Assembly (NCBI GenBank): GCA_002333125.1
Contig: DDBM01000072.1
Location: 5,068-15,429 of the forward strand
DNA length: 10,362 nt
Reading direction: 5' to 3'
Origin: Moraxellaceae bacterium UBA2032
GTDB taxonomy: Bacteria > Pseudomonadota > Gammaproteobacteria > Pseudomonadales > Moraxellaceae
Part shown: one piece after another, positions 6,296-10,362 of the stretch
How the letters are laid out: every line of letters starts with the position of its first letter
How positions within the stretch are numbered: position 1 is the first letter of the stretch
Position numbers and translations under genes: made by a program
The notes under the pieces: model-generated
The model's database searches: none
What the model saw: the letters and a program-made list of their open reading frames with translations, nothing else
What the model was told of the DNA's origin: nothing

Positions 6296-8659
6296 TTATT
6301 CTCGTACTTTAAGTGTGGCAACTAAGTCAAGTGTGTCAATATCTCGTTTGACTAACCAAGCTGAGGCTATAGTAGCCAAGATGACAGCCAGAGCAGCGAT
6401 GCCATAACTAGATGCCGAGAAATAGTTAGGAACACGATAAATATCGGTACTAAAAGCGGTAGCGACTACATCAGATAAAAAATAACCTAACATAGAACCT
6501 AAAGGTAAAGCCAATAGCGTAATAATGCCTAACTCACCAAGTAGCACAAAACTAGCTTCATTTTTATATAGGCCGATGACTCGTAAACTTGACAAATCAC
6601 GCATTCGTTCTGCAAAACTAATACGCGCATTGTTATATACAATGCCAAACGTAATGATGGCAGCAATGCCTGCCATTATGTAGCGCATAGCACCTGCGCC
6701 TGTATTCATCATCTTTTCAAAAGACGCACGCGCCTCTGAGCGCAGACTCACCCCTGCAACTACAGGCATTTTTTTTAGCTTTTGATAAATTTGTGTGCTG
6801 TATTGGCTATTAATGCGTAAATAAGCACCTGATATACGCTCACCTTCATTTAAGGATTGACTCAATGAGAGCCGATTATAATAAGCAGGCGCACCTAATA
6901 AAGGATTGGCTAAAGCAATAACGGGCAGTTGTATAACGGGGCGACTGGCTTCTTGTGCCTCAATTGTTAATATATCACCTGCTTTAATGTGTAATATATT
7001 AGCCAATGCCTGCGCTAAAACAATACCATCATCACGAATGTAAACTTCATTAAAGCTATCATCTACCGCACGATACAAACTCGGTTTGTTGTTTAGACCC
7101 GTGATGACTCCCCGATAACGATATAAGCCATGTGTCAGAACAGCAGGTATTATTCTAAATGGCTCTACTTGCAATACGCCTTGTAATCGACCGAGTTCTA
7201 ATACCGCTTTGGGTGATAAAGGATGAATAAAGCTCACGGTGACATCACTGCGGTCAATCACCGAAAAGTTAATATCTAATGTTTTATTAAATCCTGTCAT
7301 CACGCTTAACATGGCAACCGCCAATGCCATACCAATAGAAATGCCTAGTACCGAACTCAATGCACGCCACGGTTGACGCACAATTGAGCGAAGTACCATT
7401 TTGCTAGGTTGGTCTAAGTGACGCATCCAGTTAAGGGGAATATGGACTATTTTGCTATAGTCTATGGGGGTTGGAGGGCGCATAGATTCGGCAGGTGTTA
7501 AAGCAAAGATTTTATTTAAAACAAATATGCCCCCTGCGGATGCGGCCAAGATACTGGTGACAAAGCCAATAATAAAAGTTCGTGGCTCGACATTAAATAT
7601 TAAAAAGGGAAATTTAAAATAAAATTGATAAAAAACGCTTAAGCTGTGTCCAGCAATCATACCGAGTACACAACCCAGTATCGCTCCTAACAACGCAATT
7701 GCTAAAATAAATTCATAATAATGCAAACTAATTTCTATATTGGTATAGCCAAAGGCTTTTAATAAGCCAATTTGTCCTCGTTCTGCTTGAACCATTCTGG
7801 AAATGACGATGTACAGTAAAAATGCAGCCACACCCAAAAAAATCGGTGGAATGCCTTGGCGTGATGATTTTAACCCTGCAATTTCCTCGCTTACAAAACG
7901 GTCTGATAAATGCTCTTTAATGCCATATGCACCTCTTGCACCATAAGGTGCAAGCACACGGTCAATAGTAGAAATAATACTTTGCTGTACAATATTTTCA
8001 TCAAGACGTAATAAAATTTCGTTATAGGCACCCTCTAAATCATAAGCCGCCGACAAAGCGGCTTGGCTCATCCAAATCACCGCAAAACGGGTATCATCAG
8101 GCATCAATTCGTTAGGTGGTGTGGTATATAAAAACTCAGGTGCTTGAGCAAAGCCGACAATGTTAAATTGATGTCGTGCGCCATTAAGTGTGGCGGATAA
8201 AGTACCGCCCAATTTAAGATGATGAGCTTGAGCAAAAGACTCAAGTAAAATAATTTCGTCTTTATGTTGAGGATTAAGTTTGCGTCCTGCACTTACATAA
8301 ATATCATTAAGATGTGGCGCATGAGTATCAGGCAAAGACACGGCTTGTGCAGGTAGGGGTAAGGCAATATTAGGCAAGTCAATCAGTGCTTGGCCATTAA
8401 CACGGCCTTCGGCAATAACAACACCGTCAATGTTAGCCATATTGCTAATAAGATGTGCAGGAATACGCTGTGCAGGGGCAAATATATCCGCAAGCCGATA
8501 ACGTTCATAATAGGCTTGTTTGGTATTTTCTAAGGAACTCACAAGGCCATCCATCATCACTAACATCATCACCCCTAAGGCAATAACAACAGTAATGGCA
8601 CTCGCTTGCCCCTTAACACGCCATAAATCACGCCCTAGCTTTTTATGTAATGGCTTCAT
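6296..8659 (-). CDS. ABC transporter permease with two FtsX/MacB-type modules
   Basis: The 787-residue protein starts at ATG 8657-8659 behind AAGGGTGA (8663-8670). I place eight membrane segments at about 21-43, 271-290, 315-340, 360-384, 434-456, 655-678, 703-730 and 751-770. Each block of four has one large extracytoplasmic domain between its first and second segments (about 44-270 and 457-654). This is the FtsX/MacB mechanotransmission topology, duplicated in a single chain. Each half also carries a similar stretch that would contact the ATPase: GLLKAFGYTNIEISL (298-312) and SLRVIGLYKNEASF (691-704). MacB itself has four segments and works as a dimer, so this chain probably forms the whole membrane part as a pseudodimer. 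That is inference from topology. The neighbours supply the ATPase upstream and the adaptor downstream, so the trio is a MacAB-like exporter whose substrate is unknown. Confidence 0.92.
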   Translation of the reverse strand: MKPLHKKLGRDLWRVKGQASAITVVIALGVMMLVMMDGLVSSLENTKQAYYERYRLADIFAPAQRIPAHLISNMANIDGVVIAEGRVNGQALIDLPNIALPLPAQAVSLPDTHAPHLNDIYVSAGRKLNPQHKDEIILLESFAQAHHLKLGGTLSATLNGARHQFNIVGFAQAPEFLYTTPPNELMPDDTRFAVIWMSQAALSAAYDLEGAYNEILLRLDENIVQQSIISTIDRVLAPYGARGAYGIKEHLSDRFVSEEIAGLKSSRQGIPPIFLGVAAFLLYIVISRMVQAERGQIGLLKAFGYTNIEISLHYYEFILAIALLGAILGCVLGMIAGHSLSVFYQFYFKFPFLIFNVEPRTFIIGFVTSILAASAGGIFVLNKIFALTPAESMRPPTPIDYSKIVHIPLNWMRHLDQPSKMVLRSIVRQPWRALSSVLGISIGMALAVAMLSVMTGFNKTLDINFSVIDRSDVTVSFIHPLSPKAVLELGRLQGVLQVEPFRIIPAVLTHGLYRYRGVITGLNNKPSLYRAVDDSFNEVYIRDDGIVLAQALANILHIKAGDILTIEAQEASRPVIQLPVIALANPLLGAPAYYNRLSLSQSLNEGERISGAYLRINSQYSTQIYQKLKKMPVVAGVSLRSEARASFEKMMNTGAGAMRYIMAGIAAIITFGIVYNNARISFAERMRDLSSLRVIGLYKNEASFVLLGELGIITLLALPLGSMLGYFLSDVVATAFSTDIYRVPNYFSASSYGIAALAVILATIASAWLVKRDIDTLDLVATLKVRE

Positions 8660-8662
8660 GTG

Positions 8663-8670
8663 TCACCCTT
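8663..8670 (-). promoter_or_regulatory. Ribosome-binding site of the permease gene
   Basis: AAGGGTGA on the minus strand sits in the 22-base gap after the ATPase stop codon, 3 bases before the permease ATG (6 bases measured from AAGGG). It supports the chosen start and an independent initiation signal within the operon. Confidence 0.7.
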
Positions 8671-8681
8671 GAGTGATGGCT

Positions 8682-9395
8682 TTACCAAACAATATTTTCG
8701 GCAGATTTTTTATTTTTATTAACAATAACTTGCTTGATTGTTCCATCCAAAAAATGAATCACGCGGTCGGCCATTTCTGCGGTTGCTGTGGCGTGTGTAA
8801 TAATAATTACCGTAGTATTAAGCTGCTCATTAATGTCTTGTAAAACACGCAAGACGGCACGTCCTGTATTACTGTCGAGTGCGCCTGTGGGTTCATCGCA
8901 AAATAATACACTCGGTTTTTTGGCAATAGCTCGTGCAATCGCAACACGCTGTTGTTCACCTCCCGATAATTGTGAAGGATAGTGATGCAAACGATGTTCA
9001 AGCCCAACTAAAGATAATGCTTCATCTGGTGTAAACGGATTGGCGGCTATTTCGGTAACAAGTTCTACATTTTCATAAGCAGTTAAACTAGGCATGAGAT
9101 TATAAAATTGAAACACAAAACCTACATGTTGACGACGATATTGAGTCAACGCATGTTCATTCATGGCCGTTAATGCGTGGTCTAAAAAAGAAGCGGTACC
9201 ACTTGTAGCCGAGTCTAAGCCACCTAAAATATTCAAAAAAGTTGATTTGCCACTGCCTGATGCCCCAAGCAGTACAATTAACTCTCCTTGCGGTATTTTA
9301 ATATCAACATCACGCAACGCATGTACAACAGACTCACCCGTACCATAGGTTTTACAAAGCTTTTGTGTAGTAAAAACATAAGGGGTAGATGTCAC
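8682..9395 (-). CDS. ABC transporter ATP-binding protein, MacB/LolD-type
   Basis: This 237-residue ATPase starts with GTG at 9393-9395, supported by AGGAG 7 bases upstream. All nucleotide-binding motifs are intact: Walker [10 protein letters not shown] (44-52), Q-loop Gln96 in FVFQFYNL, signature LSGGEQQR (143-150), Walker B VLFCDEPT (163-170) with catalytic Glu168, D-loop ALDS (172-175) and H-loop His201. The family marks [15 protein letters not shown] and [10 protein letters not shown] are typical of the LolD/MacB/FtsE group that drives FtsX-like permeases. It is encoded as a separate cytoplasmic subunit, unlike MacB, where the ATPase is fused to the permease. The C-terminal tail (about 221-237) is Lys/Asn-rich and may be disordered. 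It lies 10 bases after selO and 22 bases before the permease gene, so it belongs to the same transcription unit. Confidence 0.95.
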   Translation of the reverse strand: MTSTPYVFTTQKLCKTYGTGESVVHALRDVDIKIPQGELIVLLGASGSGKSTFLNILGGLDSATSGTASFLDHALTAMNEHALTQYRRQHVGFVFQFYNLMPSLTAYENVELVTEIAANPFTPDEALSLVGLEHRLHHYPSQLSGGEQQRVAIARAIAKKPSVLFCDEPTGALDSNTGRAVLRVLQDINEQLNTTVIIITHATATAEMADRVIHFLDGTIKQVIVNKNKKSAENIVW

Positions 9396-9402
9396 AAAAG
9401 TA

Positions 9403-9408
9403 CTCCTA
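9403..9408 (-). promoter_or_regulatory. Ribosome-binding site of the ATPase gene overlapping the selO stop codon
   Basis: The minus-strand sequence TAGGAG contains both the selO TAG stop (9406-9408) and a strong AGGAG Shine-Dalgarno core (9403-9407), followed by 7 bases and the GTG start. Ribosomes finishing selO would stop on the initiation site of the ATPase gene, an arrangement that favours translational coupling. The spacing also supports the GTG as the true start. Confidence 0.75.
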
Positions 9409-10362
9409 AGAAGAGCAACTAATCTCTAAATGTTGTCCCCAATCGGGTGGGATATTGGCGTAATGTTCATAATTTGGATGTTCGTCATAAGGATTTTGTA
9501 CCAGCATTAACAAGGTATCAATTTCACTAAAGTCGCCTTTTTCGGCTTTTTCAATGGCAATTTGAGCTAAATAATTGCGTAAAATATATTTAGGGTTGGT
9601 GGCTTGCATTTGTTGTTGACGTTGCAAATTAGTGGTTTTTTCTTGGGCTAAACGTTGAGTATAACGCTTAAACCAGTCATCAAACTTAGCGCGGTCTAGG
9701 CAATCATCACGCAAACTACATTGTATATCTTCTTGGTTTATATGACTTAACGCTCTAAAGGTGCGTGTATAGTCCATGTTGTTTTTCATTAAAATATCTA
9801 ATAAATCAAAGGCAAGGGCGTTGTCTTGCTCGTTATTTTCTATTAAACCCAATTTGGCTTTTATGCCTTTATAGTAAGTGTCTAGCAACGTTGCTTCGTA
9901 GCTTTGCAACGCCGTCATAATGTCTTCTTTGTCTATTAACGGCGATAGCGCATAGGCCAGCGCATTTAAGTTCCATAAGCCAATACTCGGTTGTTGATTC
10001 CACGCATAACGGCCTGTATTGTCGGAGTGATTACAAATAAAACTCGGCTGATAAGCATCTAAAAAGCCATAGGGACCATAATCAAACGTGCAACCTGTAA
10101 TCGAAAAGTTATCGGTATTCATCACCCCATGAGCAAAACCTACCAATTGCCATTGCGCCATTAAAGTAGCGGTGCGCGTAACAATCTGTTGCAGCAAGTT
10201 TGCATAAGGTTTGGGGCTGTGTTGACAGCTTGGATAATGCCGTTGAATAACATAATCGCTAAAGCTTTTAAGAAGTTTAGGCTGATTATTAAAAATCCAT
10301 TCAAAGTGACCAAAACGAATATGGCTATCTGCTACGCGCACTAAGGTCGCGGCGGTTTCGGT
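9406..10362 (-). CDS. selO: Protein adenylyltransferase SelO (YdiU/UPF0061 family), C-terminal 318 residues; N-terminus outside window
   Basis: The frame is open to the right edge, and its first residues, [22 protein letters not shown], match the middle of SelO. The GTG at 10339-10341 is therefore an internal codon, not the start. SelO is a pseudokinase-fold enzyme that transfers AMP from ATP to Ser, Thr or Tyr of target proteins and is linked in bacteria and mitochondria to redox stress. The family is about 480 residues in bacteria, so about one third is missing, including the nucleotide-binding Lys/Glu region. Visible active-site motifs, counted from the GTG, are HGVMNTDN (71-78), with the Asp-Asn pair of the catalytic loop, and DYGPYGFLD (87-95), the DFG-like metal-binding motif. 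The C-terminus ends SCSS; that Cys is in the position where animal SelO has selenocysteine. This is the first visible gene of the four-gene cluster, and any promoter lies beyond the window. Confidence 0.95.
   Translation of the reverse strand, partial: TETAATLVRVADSHIRFGHFEWIFNNQPKLLKSFSDYVIQRHYPSCQHSPKPYANLLQQIVTRTATLMAQWQLVGFAHGVMNTDNFSITGCTFDYGPYGFLDAYQPSFICNHSDNTGRYAWNQQPSIGLWNLNALAYALSPLIDKEDIMTALQSYEATLLDTYYKGIKAKLGLIENNEQDNALAFDLLDILMKNNMDYTRTFRALSHINQEDIQCSLRDDCLDRAKFDDWFKRYTQRLAQEKTTNLQRQQQMQATNPKYILRNYLAQIAIEKAEKGDFSEIDTLLMLVQNPYDEHPNYEHYANIPPDWGQHLEISCSS

Noticed and set aside
10339..10341. GTG as the start of a short 311-residue SelO
   Set aside because: The frame stays open upstream to the window edge and the seven extra residues fit the SelO family, so the gene simply continues outside the window.

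Overview
The window looks like a chromosomal piece from a moderately AT-rich gammaproteobacterium. The N-terminal half of the sulfite reductase hemoprotein closely resembles, from memory, the siroheme reductase of Pseudomonas. The DUF748 protein and the bacterial-type SelO also fit Pseudomonadales-like gammaproteobacteria. The low GC suggests a Moraxellaceae-like or other AT-rich lineage rather than Pseudomonas itself. This assignment is inference from remembered protein families, not a database result. I see no transposase, integrase, tRNA, rRNA or CRISPR array, and no sign of recent transfer.

Layout from left to right. (1) Positions 1-900, minus strand: the first 300 codons of cysI, running off the left edge. 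(2) Positions 901-1153: a 253-base divergent intergenic region with a candidate cysI promoter, a perfect 17-base dyad inside that promoter, and a second dyad further upstream. (3) Positions 1154-4270, plus strand: a large AsmA-like DUF748 envelope protein. (4) Positions 4376-5071, plus strand: a GntR-family regulator of the FadR/FCD type whose usual metal-ligand motifs look eroded. (5) Positions 5088-10362, minus strand: a tight four-gene cluster transcribed right to left. It holds selO (protein AMPylase, 5' end outside the window), an ABC ATPase, a two-module FtsX/MacB-like permease, and an HlyD-type periplasmic adaptor. Its last gene ends 16 bases from the end of the gntR gene, which converges on it.

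The last three genes of the cluster form a MacAB-like tripartite export system that lacks only its outer-membrane channel. That channel is probably a TolC-type protein encoded elsewhere. The gaps in the cluster are 10, 22 and 2 bases, and the selO stop codon lies inside the ribosome-binding site of the ATPase gene, so selO and the exporter are probably co-transcribed and translationally coupled. This link between an AMPylase and a MacB-like exporter is the most interesting arrangement here. The gene families themselves are known, and I do not see convincing evidence of a wholly new system.
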